A stretch of DNA of 14,135 nt from the NCBI GenBank assembly GCA_009787175.1, contig WRGM01000141.1, positions 1-14,135 of the forward strand. The letters are read 5' to 3'. The notes beneath the pieces are model-generated. The model searched no databases and had not been told where the DNA came from. It saw nothing but the letters and a program-made list of their open reading frames with translations. Source of the stretch: Candidatus Bathycorpusculum fermentans. GTDB lineage: Archaea > Thermoproteota > Bathyarchaeia > Bathyarchaeales > Bathycorpusculaceae. Below are positions 1 through 7,108 of this stretch, piece after piece. The position numbers were made by a program, and so were the translations under genes. Numbering within the stretch: position 1 is the stretch's first letter; each line of letters opens with the position of its first letter.

Positions 1-161
1 ATGATTTTTGTGTTTTTATACATCTGATTTGATGATTTAGTAGTGCATATGTTCAGTTTAAGAACGCAAAAATAATAAGAACTAAAGTCTAATAAGTAAA
101 AAGCTTAAAAAATACGTTAAACGCTAAAAGAGTCTTAAAAATGGCAAATCACTGTGCCTAT

Positions 162-268
162 GTAGTTATAAATTTTATACCTACGTGTAAGAGGAAAATC
201 TGGCGTTTTTAGGCCTTTATTGCTGTTTTATGACTTTTTCAGACTTTTTGATTAATGTAGGTATAAAA
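162..268. repeat. Three copies of a TATA-like 12-mer in inverted arrangement
   Basis: TTTTATACCTAC at 173-184 and its exact reverse complement GTAGGTATAAAA at 257-268 form a perfect 12-bp inverted repeat around 72 bp. A third near copy, GTAGTTATAAA at 162-172, abuts the first arm and forms an imperfect palindrome with it. The core resembles an archaeal TATA box. Possible meanings are divergent promoters, paired regulator sites, or the ends of a small (about 96 bp) terminal-inverted-repeat element. No gene start lies at a suitable distance downstream on either strand, so the role is open. Confidence 0.45.
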
Positions 269-470
269 AATTCGGGAATTTAGGTTATATGATTGAGCTG
301 TTTCTTTCTGAACTTGAGTTTTGTAATATTTTGTACTTGTGAGCTTTTAGTATCTTACGGTAACCTTTTATGTAAAATTAGATTTTTTGCTCTTTTTAGT
401 TCTGGTTCAGTCGCGTTAGATTATAATAGGTATTCCAAATTTAGCAGAGTTTATAGTTCTGTAGCATCTA

Positions 471-492
471 AAGTATGTGAAAAGTATGTGAA
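471..492. repeat. 11-bp perfect tandem duplication
   Basis: The unit AAGTATGTGAA occurs twice head to tail (471-481 and 482-492), about 20 bp beyond the proA stop codon. It looks like replication slippage. No function is suggested. Confidence 0.8.
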
Positions 493-513
493 AACATGGA
501 GGTTTGGGTGGTG

Positions 514-1755
514 TTATTTGCGTGTTTGTCCGTTGCCTTCTATTACATGTTTTGTTGTTGTTAAGTGTTGTATGCTCATAGGTCCTCGGGCGTGTAGTTT
601 TTGTGTGCTTATTCCTATTTCTGTTCCTAAACCGAACTGGTTGCCGTCTGTGAAGCGTGTGCTAGCGTTCCAGTAGACTGCGGCGGAGTCTATTTCTTGC
701 ATGAAACGTGCTGCTTTTGCTGCATCGTATGTAATTATGGCTTCGCTATGTTTTGTGCCGTATTTGTTAATGTGTGAGATAGCCTCTGTTAGGTCTTCGA
801 CAATTTTTATGCCAATTATTAAGTCAAGATATTCTGTGTACCAGTCTTGCTCTGTTGCCTCTATAACATCTGGCATTATTTGGCAGGTTTTCTGGTCTCC
901 TCTAATTTCCACTTTATATTTACGTAGTTCTGTAATTATTTTTGGCAGATATTTTTCAGCTATTTTGCTATTAATTAACAGTTTCTCAGCAGCATTACAT
1001 ACTCCAGGTCGTTGAGTTTTAGCGTTAATTATAATGGGTAGTGCCATATCTAAGTCTGTGTCTTCTTCAAGGTATATATGACAGTTGCCTGTACCTGTTT
1101 CAATTACCGGAATTTTAGACTTTTCAATTACCGTATTTATTAAATCAGCACCACCTCTGGGAATTAACACGTCTATATATCGCCGCATACCCATAAGTTC
1201 TTCAGCATCTCTACGATCCGAAGAGTTTACTACTTGAACGGCATCAACGGGAACATCGGTATTTAGCAGAGCCTCACGCAAAATTTTCCCTATACATAAA
1301 TTAGACTGCAATGCATCTGAGCCACCACGCAAAATAACCGCGTTACCCGACTTTACACAAACCCCCGCAGAGTCTGAGGTAACATTAGGACGCGACTCAT
1401 AAATAACACCTACAACACCCATAGGCACACGAAGCTGCTTTATAATTAAACCATTAGGATGCACATAACTAGACAAAACGGTACCAATAGGATCCGCTAA
1501 AGCAGCCACTTCCCGCAACTCTCTTGCCATATTGCCAACTTTTTTCTGATCCAAAGATAAACGATCAAGAAGCGCCGCCTTCAATCCTCTACCCTCAGCC
1601 GCCCTAACATCAACAGCATTAGCCAACAAAATATCATCAACATTAGCCTCCAACGCATCTGCCATACAACATAACGCACTATTTCTCTGCTCAGCCGAAA
1701 GCCCTACCATTTGAACAGAAGCCGCTTTAGCCCTCTTACAAATATCCTCAATCAA
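514..1755 (-). CDS. proA: Glutamate-5-semialdehyde dehydrogenase (gamma-glutamyl phosphate reductase)
   Basis: Cytosolic NADPH-dependent enzyme reducing gamma-glutamyl phosphate to glutamate-5-semialdehyde, the second step of proline synthesis. It has the aldehyde-dehydrogenase fold. The catalytic Cys lies in RPGVCNAAEK (Cys253, counting from the TTG start), and the family signature VEDLTEAISHINKYGTKHSE is at about 319-338. At 413 residues it is full length. I prefer TTG at 1755 to ATG at 1773. A strong purine-rich ribosome site (GAGGAGAGG) lies just before the TTG, none precedes the ATG, and the TTG start aligns with the N terminus of bacterial ProA. The TTG start overlaps the last codons and stop of proB by 8 bases, suggesting coupled translation. 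The 5' part of the coding strand is G/T-rich and the 3' end A/C-rich. Confidence 0.95.
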   Translation of the reverse strand: MIEDICKRAKAASVQMVGLSAEQRNSALCCMADALEANVDDILLANAVDVRAAEGRGLKAALLDRLSLDQKKVGNMARELREVAALADPIGTVLSSYVHPNGLIIKQLRVPMGVVGVIYESRPNVTSDSAGVCVKSGNAVILRGGSDALQSNLCIGKILREALLNTDVPVDAVQVVNSSDRRDAEELMGMRRYIDVLIPRGGADLINTVIEKSKIPVIETGTGNCHIYLEEDTDLDMALPIIINAKTQRPGVCNAAEKLLINSKIAEKYLPKIITELRKYKVEIRGDQKTCQIMPDVIEATEQDWYTEYLDLIIGIKIVEDLTEAISHINKYGTKHSEAIITYDAAKAARFMQEIDSAAVYWNASTRFTDGNQFGLGTEIGISTQKLHARGPMSIQHLTTTKHVIEGNGQTRK

Positions 1756-2893
1756 ACCCTTTCCTCTCCTCATCTAATACATGAATATTTTTATGCTCAA
1801 TAACCTCTTTAGCCCTATCTGCCCCAAGCTTTTCTAAAACCTCTGCAATCTGCAAACCCTTAATCTGATTAAGCTGACTACTATTAAAACTCGGCGTCCC
1901 CCTCGCAAACTCCCTCTCATCCTCATCCTCAAGACTTACAACATCATTAACATCAAAAACACCATGAACCCTAATTACACCAACAGCAAGCAAACTCGAA
2001 CCATGAAGAATCGCCTCCTTAGCACCATTATTAACTTGAATTGACCCCTTAACAGCAGCACCATAAGCTAACCAACGCTTCACAGCAGACATACCCCTCT
2101 TAGGTCTAAAAAAAGTACCCACAGCCCCCCACTCAGACGCTAAAATATCCACCAAAACATTATCTCTCCTGCTATTTGAAATCACAACAGGAATACCACA
2201 ATTCACAGCAATCTCAGCCGCCCTAACCTTACTCTGAATACCCCCCCTACCACGCTTACTCTTACCCCTAAGCGACCACTTCAAAACATCAGAAACATCC
2301 TCAACAACACGAATAAGCTCCGCCCCAGACTCAGACGGATCAGACGTGTATAGACCATCAACATCAGAGAGAATAACCACCAAATCCGCCCCAATAGCAC
2401 CCGCAACTAACACAGAGAGAATATCATTATCACTAAAATTCACCCTATACCCACTCACACGCCTAAGCTCCTCAACACTCGTAACATCATTCTCATTAAT
2501 AATAGGCACCACACCAATCTTAAGCAACAAAGCCAACACATCACATGTATGAACATACGACTTCCTATTAGAAAGATCCTCAGCAGTAAGCAAAACCTGC
2601 GCAACCCTCAAACCATACAACGCAAAAAACTTACGATACTTAGCCATAAGCACACCCTGACCAGCCGCAGCCGCAGCCTGCTGAAAAACCACATCCCTAG
2701 CCTTAGGCACAATACCCAACTCAGCAATCCCAGCCGCAACAGCACCAGAAGTTACCAACACAACCTTATCCCCCTGCCGCATAACCTGCGCTATCTGACA
2801 GGCAAGCCCCTGCATCTCCTTCTCATCAAGCTCACCCTCACTGGTAGTTATACCACTCGTACCAACTTTAACAACTATCAATCTCGAAGGCAT
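1748..2893 (-). CDS. proB: Glutamate 5-kinase with C-terminal PUA domain
   Basis: ATP-dependent phosphorylation of glutamate to gamma-glutamyl phosphate, the committed step of proline synthesis; its labile product is passed to ProA, encoded next. The amino-acid-kinase domain spans about residues 1-260, with VVKVGTSG at 7-14, VTSGAVAAG at 47-55, INENDV at 132-137, FSDNDILS at 153-160, SDVDGLYTSDP at 176-186 and GRGGIQSKV at 215-223. The PUA domain follows at about 280-350 (SIQVNNGAKEAILHGSSLL). Its 381 residues match PUA-bearing glutamate kinases. Two positions differ from common bacterial forms: FSDND where GDND is usual, and GRGGI where GTGGM is usual. The lysine after this motif (Lys222) is kept, so activity is likely. 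The coding strand is extremely G/T-rich. Confidence 0.95.
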   Translation of the reverse strand: MPSRLIVVKVGTSGITTSEGELDEKEMQGLACQIAQVMRQGDKVVLVTSGAVAAGIAELGIVPKARDVVFQQAAAAAGQGVLMAKYRKFFALYGLRVAQVLLTAEDLSNRKSYVHTCDVLALLLKIGVVPIINENDVTSVEELRRVSGYRVNFSDNDILSVLVAGAIGADLVVILSDVDGLYTSDPSESGAELIRVVEDVSDVLKWSLRGKSKRGRGGIQSKVRAAEIAVNCGIPVVISNSRRDNVLVDILASEWGAVGTFFRPKRGMSAVKRWLAYGAAVKGSIQVNNGAKEAILHGSSLLAVGVIRVHGVFDVNDVVSLEDEDEREFARGTPSFNSSQLNQIKGLQIAEVLEKLGADRAKEVIEHKNIHVLDEERKGFD

Positions 2894-2930
2894 AATCCCA
2901 CAACTTTAAACCATTCTACATGAATGTTAA

Positions 2931-2942
2931 CTATATAAAAAC
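2931..2942 (-). promoter_or_regulatory. Putative TATA box for proBA
   Basis: Read on the minus strand this is GTTTTTATATAG, a good match to the archaeal TATA box, centred about 43 bases before the proB ATG. Transcription would then start about 15-20 bases before the ATG, giving a short leader. No strong ribosome-binding site precedes the ATG (only a GTGGGA-like stretch). Confidence 0.4.
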
Positions 2943-3049
2943 ACATAAACAAGTAAATAACTTAATCGATAAACTACCCAACTACAAAACAACACTTCGA
3001 CACCTCATAGAGTAAAATAAACATGATATTGACCTATCTACCAGAAAAT

Positions 3050-3072
3050 AACAGAGTAGATCTCCCTCTGTT
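3050..3072. repeat. Short stem-loop in the ATPase-proB spacer
   Basis: AACAGAG at 3050-3056 and CTCTGTT at 3066-3072 form a 7-bp perfect stem with a 9-base loop. It lies about 100 bp past the end of the minus-strand ATPase gene and could end its transcript, but no T-run follows on that strand. The 280-bp spacer holds no other clear feature. Confidence 0.3.
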
Positions 3073-3173
3073 TAATGACTTTTAATCCCCGCATCACATT
3101 ACACTCACATCATTAACCAACTTACGCAAAACGGTAAAGAACAATTTTTATGGGTTTTTTGCCATAATTCAAA

Positions 3174-4442
3174 CTAGTCTTTCAAGCATCCAATGGGAAC
3201 TATTAGAACTCCATCTTTAGTCGTATATGCTATATCACTTCCAGTGATAACCATTAAAAATTTTGGCTCTTTTTTGCCATTTTTTCTTATTTTACCTCTT
3301 AATTCAACGAGCTTTTCAGCGCCTTCTTTTATTTTTCTTGTTCCCAACTTTGTCTGAATAAGCCCATAGTCGCCATTATCAAAATGTATCACCTGATCAC
3401 ATTCTAACCCATATCTGTCCCTATAATGCCTTAAATGTCCGCCTAAACTATTAGCATATATCTTTAGATCTCTATCTGTCAAGTTTTCAAATAATAGCCC
3501 AAAGGTCATGGGATCCATTGCTAACTCTTTGGGTGAGCATTCTAAAGCGGCACATGCTATAGATGAATCTACTAGTGCTTTTTTAGGTGCAGTCCTAATG
3601 TTTGTTTTACTTATTATGTTAGGATTCCAAGCGTCTATGTCTTCTATGACGTACAATCTTTTTAGTTTATTCAAATATTTTATTATTGTTACATCAGATA
3701 TATCGCCGTAGATATTTCTAATATCTTCATATAACGTTTTATCTGCTTCAATGGTGCATGTAAGTCTTGAATATGCTCTAATTATTGCTCTTGTAAGCTT
3801 GGGATTAATGTTTTCAGTATTATTTTCCATGTCCGATTCGCATAAGACATCTAGGTATTCTTTTGCTACTTTCAATGCCAATTTTTCGTCTTTCTGCTTA
3901 ACACTAGATGGCCATCCCCCGCGACATGTCAAATACGCTAGTCTTTCATAGGTAATCTCTGACTTTTGACCATTTACCTGCACTTTACCTTCTAATATAT
4001 CTCTTAGTGAAATGCACCCGTTTGAATCGCCACTCTCATACAAAGACATTGGATACATTGTTACAAATGACATTCTACCTATTCCTGAATGTAAATTCTT
4101 TCTAACATTATCATTTGGTGTTACAGAACCTGTAATCAAGTATAAGCCCTGTTCATCTTTTTTATCTATAGCATACCTAATCGCATTCCAAATATTAGGT
4201 ATCAATTGCCATTCATCTATAAGCCGCGGCTTTTCTCCTTCTAGTAATAAATTAATGTTATTCTCCGATATTTCCCTATACTTTGTGCCCTCTGTAGGGT
4301 CTTGTAATTCTAACACACTTTTAGCAAATTGATTTGCCGTAGTAGTTTTACCGCACCATCGGGGTCCTCTTATAACTATACATCCCATAACTTGTAATTT
4401 TTCTTCAATTGTCCTATCAATTAACCGTTTTATGTATTCCAT
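3174..4442 (-). CDS. AAA-type ATPase with C-terminal DUF4143-like domain
   Basis: A predicted cytosolic P-loop ATPase of the AAA_14/DUF4143 group, common and often mobile in archaea and bacteria, with no settled function. The Walker A motif GPRWCGKTT is at 26-34, the Walker B-like PRLIDEWQ at 72-79, and a sensor-like YLITGS at 101-106. The C-terminal half (about 195-370) has GLLFENLTDRDLKIYA at 315-330, then ECDQVIHFDNGDYGLIQTKLG around 347-367. That last stretch resembles the PD-(D/E)xK-like end of the family, but with Gln where Glu is usual before x-Lys. The start is supported by GAGGGG five bases upstream. At 422 residues it looks complete. Its DNA lacks the strong A+C versus G+T skew of its neighbours, which fits later arrival (inference). 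It diverges from hppA. Confidence 0.85.
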   Translation of the reverse strand: MEYIKRLIDRTIEEKLQVMGCIVIRGPRWCGKTTTANQFAKSVLELQDPTEGTKYREISENNINLLLEGEKPRLIDEWQLIPNIWNAIRYAIDKKDEQGLYLITGSVTPNDNVRKNLHSGIGRMSFVTMYPMSLYESGDSNGCISLRDILEGKVQVNGQKSEITYERLAYLTCRGGWPSSVKQKDEKLALKVAKEYLDVLCESDMENNTENINPKLTRAIIRAYSRLTCTIEADKTLYEDIRNIYGDISDVTIIKYLNKLKRLYVIEDIDAWNPNIISKTNIRTAPKKALVDSSIACAALECSPKELAMDPMTFGLLFENLTDRDLKIYANSLGGHLRHYRDRYGLECDQVIHFDNGDYGLIQTKLGTRKIKEGAEKLVELRGKIRKNGKKEPKFLMVITGSDIAYTTKDGVLIVPIGCLKD

Positions 4443-4447
4443 TATAA

Positions 4448-4453
4448 CCCCTC
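4448..4453 (-). promoter_or_regulatory. Ribosome-binding site of the DUF4143 ATPase
   Basis: On the minus strand GAGGGG lies 5 bases before the ATG at 4442. This fixes the start, and it is one of the strongest Shine-Dalgarno sites in the window. Confidence 0.65.
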
Positions 4454-4727
4454 AAATATATTATACTCCAGTTTAATAAATAGTGCCATACAACTTTATA
4501 AAATAGTTATAAATAACTTTATACTTTAGGCGCATTTAACTTTAATAATTCGTGATACACACTAATCTGCTTTTTATAACTTACAAAATGACACCCAAAA
4601 AACCATTACTCATCACAAATTTACCCAGATTGTATCCTACAGAATTTTAAAAACCATACTAAATGAAAAAAATCAAAACAAGATGTTAAACAATTAACCT
4701 TTAAGCTTTTATGCATACGTAAGAAAA

Positions 4728-4736
4728 ATATATAAG
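4728..4736 (+). promoter_or_regulatory. Putative TATA box of hppA
   Basis: ATATATAAG, preceded by an A-run, lies about 41 bases before the hppA ATG. A start of transcription about 25 bases on (near 4757) would give a leader of about 16 bases. The GGAG at 4755-4758 is too far from the ATG (14 bases) to be a normal ribosome site. Confidence 0.5.
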
Positions 4737-4772
4737 TCTTCACACTGTCAAATTGGAGCTTGGTTAATTCAT

Positions 4773-6944
4773 ATGTTCATACCTTTAGAAATACTTTCCC
4801 TAACTAATACACAATTAACACAATTCGCATTTTTACTCGCCCCAATAGCAGGCATAATCGCTATAATCACCTCACTTTTACTCATGCAAAAAATCAACAA
4901 AATGGATCCAGGCTCCCCCAAAGCACAAGAAGTAGCCCAAGCCATACGCATAGGTGCATACGCCTTCCTAAAAAGACAATACACAACAATCTCAATAATA
5001 ACAGTTGCAATCTTTGCATTAATCGCAGTAGCTCTCGACATAGGCACAGCAATAGCTTTCTTAATTGGCGCAGTCGCATCACTAGCCGCAGGCTACATAG
5101 CCATGGACAACGCCACAAAAGCAAACGTCCGCTCAGTAGCCGCAGCTAAAGTAAGCGCTGATAAAGCCCTTAGAACCGCCTTTTATGGCGGAGCAACAAT
5201 GGGCTTTGCCGTAGTCGGGCTCTCACTTTTAGGTGTAACTGCACTATTTCTAATCTACGGCGGATACGGAGTAATTTTCAACCCAGAATCAGTTTTAACT
5301 GCTGATTTAACTGTTGCTGATATCGGTCTAAGAGCTGCAACTGGCATTGTAGGTATGGGATTTGGAGCCTCTCTAATTGCATTATTTGCTCAACTTGGAG
5401 GTGGAATATTTACCAAAGCTGCGGACATTGGCGCAGACATTGTTGGAAAAGTTGAAGCAGGTATACCTGAAGATGATCCAAGAAACCCTGCATGCATAGC
5501 TGATAACGTTGGCGATAACGTGGGGGACTCAGCCGGTAGAGGCGCTGACCTCTTTGAGTCTGCTGTAGGTGAAAACATCGGTGGCATGGTTATCGGTGGT
5601 GTCCTCAGTGTTGCAACGGGAAATTTGCTATTTCTAATATTCCCCTTAATCGTTCGTGCATTAGGCATATTTGCAACATTAGTTGGTATGCCCTTTGTGA
5701 AGCTAAAGCCTTCTGAAATGAAAAACCCCATGAAGGCTCTACGTAAAGGAGTAACAGTAACAACTATTGTATGTGGTATACTGTTCTTTGTAGTATCCAT
5801 ACTCTTCTTTAGCACAGGATGGTATTTTATCTTTGGCAGTTTAATGGCCGGTCTAATCGGTAGTGTCTTTATTGACTATATAACTGATTACTACACTGGA
5901 CGAGACCGAACACCTGTTAGAAAAATTGCCCAAGCCAGCCAAACAGGCAGTGCAACAAATATTATAACAGGTTTTGCCGTAGGTTTAGAAACAACAGCGC
6001 TCCCCATAATCACACTTGTCATAGCATTAATAGCATCATACGTATTCGGTCAACAATACGCCCTAATGAATGGGCTTTCAGCGTTCCAAGGTGGAATTTA
6101 CGGTACAACATTGGCAACTATGGGTATGCTTGCCGTAATGGGCATAGTATTAGCTCTTGACGGCTTTGGACCAATAGCTGACAACGCCGCAGGCATTGCA
6201 GAAATGGCCGGCGAACACGGCTCCGCAGAAACCATGGAAGCCCTCGATGCTGTTGGTAATACAACAAAGTCATTAACAAAGGGTTTTGCCCTAGGTTCAG
6301 CATTACTTGCGGCACTTCTGCTATTTCATACATACATAGAAGATGTAGCTATACAAACTGGTCAAAGTATATCAATTGACCTCTCTAACCCAGTTGTGCT
6401 TATCTCTGGGTTTATAGGTGCAATGATGCCATTTCTCTTCTCAGCACAGGCTATTGATGCTGTTGGTAAAGCCGCAACAAAAATGGTAGCTGAGGTAAGA
6501 CGTCAATTCAAAGAAATACCTGGTATCCTTGACGGTACAGCAAAACCAGAATATGATAAAGCTGTAGATATAAGCACTAAAGCTGCACTATCAGGCATGG
6601 TTCTTCCAGGACTCATCGTTGTAATAGCGCCCATAATTATAGGTGTCTTAATGGGTCCCGTTGCAGTTGGCGCACTCGTCATCGGATGCACCCTAACAGC
6701 TGTTCCCTTAGCACTATTTATGAACACAGGCGGTGGTGCATGGGATAATGCAAAGAAACATATTGAAGCAGGCAACCTTGGAGGCAAAAATAGTCCAGCT
6801 CACCAAGCCGCAGTTGTTGGCGACACCGTTGGTGACCCACTAAAAGACACAGCCGGACCAAGCTTGCATGTACTTATCAAACTGCTAAGCACACTCTCAA
6901 TTGTATTCATTCCGCTGTTCCTTAACCTGCTTAATCTGATCTAA
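4773..6944 (+). CDS. hppA: Membrane-bound proton-pumping pyrophosphatase, K+-independent type
   Basis: Integral membrane enzyme that hydrolyses pyrophosphate and pumps cations outward, energising the membrane with PPi from biosynthesis. Length (723 residues) and about 16 hydrophobic segments match the family. The PPi/Mg-binding loops are intact: DIGADIVGKVEAGIPEDDPR at 218-237, ADNVGDNVGDSAGRGADLFE at 243-262, and near the end NTGGGAWDNAKKHIEAG (651-667) and VGDTVGDPLKDTAGPS (682-697). The deciding motif GNTTKSLTKG at 495-504 has Lys499 and Thr502, the K+-independent pattern (K+-dependent enzymes carry Ala and Gly/Ala there). K+-independent members are known as H+ pumps, so H+ is the expected ion. 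It appears monocistronic, with its own TATA box and a terminator-like 3' end. Confidence 0.96.
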   Translation: MFIPLEILSLTNTQLTQFAFLLAPIAGIIAIITSLLLMQKINKMDPGSPKAQEVAQAIRIGAYAFLKRQYTTISIITVAIFALIAVALDIGTAIAFLIGAVASLAAGYIAMDNATKANVRSVAAAKVSADKALRTAFYGGATMGFAVVGLSLLGVTALFLIYGGYGVIFNPESVLTADLTVADIGLRAATGIVGMGFGASLIALFAQLGGGIFTKAADIGADIVGKVEAGIPEDDPRNPACIADNVGDNVGDSAGRGADLFESAVGENIGGMVIGGVLSVATGNLLFLIFPLIVRALGIFATLVGMPFVKLKPSEMKNPMKALRKGVTVTTIVCGILFFVVSILFFSTGWYFIFGSLMAGLIGSVFIDYITDYYTGRDRTPVRKIAQASQTGSATNIITGFAVGLETTALPIITLVIALIASYVFGQQYALMNGLSAFQGGIYGTTLATMGMLAVMGIVLALDGFGPIADNAAGIAEMAGEHGSAETMEALDAVGNTTKSLTKGFALGSALLAALLLFHTYIEDVAIQTGQSISIDLSNPVVLISGFIGAMMPFLFSAQAIDAVGKAATKMVAEVRRQFKEIPGILDGTAKPEYDKAVDISTKAALSGMVLPGLIVVIAPIIIGVLMGPVAVGALVIGCTLTAVPLALFMNTGGGAWDNAKKHIEAGNLGGKNSPAHQAAVVGDTVGDPLKDTAGPSLHVLIKLLSTLSIVFIPLFLNLLNLI

Positions 6945-7013
6945 CAGGTTAAGCAACACCCGTTTTTTTGGGTTAATTTTTAGTTTTTATAACTTTTTTT
7001 TAAAAAAAAAGTT
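6921..7013 (+). terminator. Compound terminator-like region overlapping the hppA stop codon
   Basis: CTTAACCTG at 6921-6929 and CAGGTTAAG at 6945-6953 form a perfect 9-bp stem whose loop includes the hppA stop codon. It is followed by ACCC/GGGT arms around a T7 run (6958-6973), more T-rich sequence, and an A/T palindrome (AAC, T8, A9, GTT at 6991-7013). T-runs alone end transcription in archaea; the stem could add mRNA 3'-end stability. Confidence 0.6.
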
Positions 7014-7054
7014 TGTCTAGTCTGTTCTTGGTGAATTCGTATGTTTTTAGCCAC

Positions 7055-7064
7055 ATTATATTTT
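7055..7064 (+). promoter_or_regulatory. Putative TATA box of pelA
   Basis: ATTATATTTT lies about 50 bases before the preferred TTG start of pelA, predicting a transcript start near 7085. The same TTATATTT core occurs before the winged-helix gene (8843-8852). Confidence 0.4.
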
Positions 7065-7108
7065 TACCTCTTATGTATTTGTACTGACTTGTTAGAGATG
7101 TGTTTGCT

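Larger units (their letters stand above)
1..513. other. AT-rich region without a supported gene, downstream of proA
   Basis: No reading frame here looks like a protein. A plus-strand frame opening with TTG at 293 runs on to 676, but it overlaps the conserved 3' end of proA on the other strand and its translation is low-complexity and rich in Cys, Phe and Val, as expected from T/G-rich DNA. I see no tRNA. The region contains TATA-like inverted repeats (162-268) and an 11-bp tandem duplication (471-492), annotated separately. Any gene entering from the left edge cannot be identified. Confidence 0.5.
4443..4772. other. Divergent intergenic region between the ATPase gene and hppA
   Basis: About 330 bp, very AT-rich, with no coding frame or RNA gene that I can support. 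It must hold the promoters of both flanking genes. The hppA side has a good TATA box at 4728-4736. On the ATPase side several AT-rich stretches could serve and I cannot choose among them. No clear operator repeat is visible. Confidence 0.5.

Noticed and set aside
293..676. 127-residue plus-strand frame with a TTG start
   Set aside because: Its last half lies opposite the conserved end of proA, it has no ribosome site, and its Cys/Phe/Val-rich translation is what G/T-rich DNA gives by chance.
2346..2923. Long plus-strand frames opposite proB
   Set aside because: The plus strand is about 70% A+C here, which removes stop codons. The translations are low-complexity Ser/Thr/Asn/Leu while proB opposite is clearly conserved.
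3023..3085. 20-codon plus-strand frame in the ATPase-proB spacer
   Set aside because: Too short, no ribosome site, no recognisable motif; it would be expected by chance.
5390..5815. 141-residue minus-strand frame inside hppA
   Set aside because: Shadow of the highly conserved pyrophosphatase; no start signal and no family resemblance.
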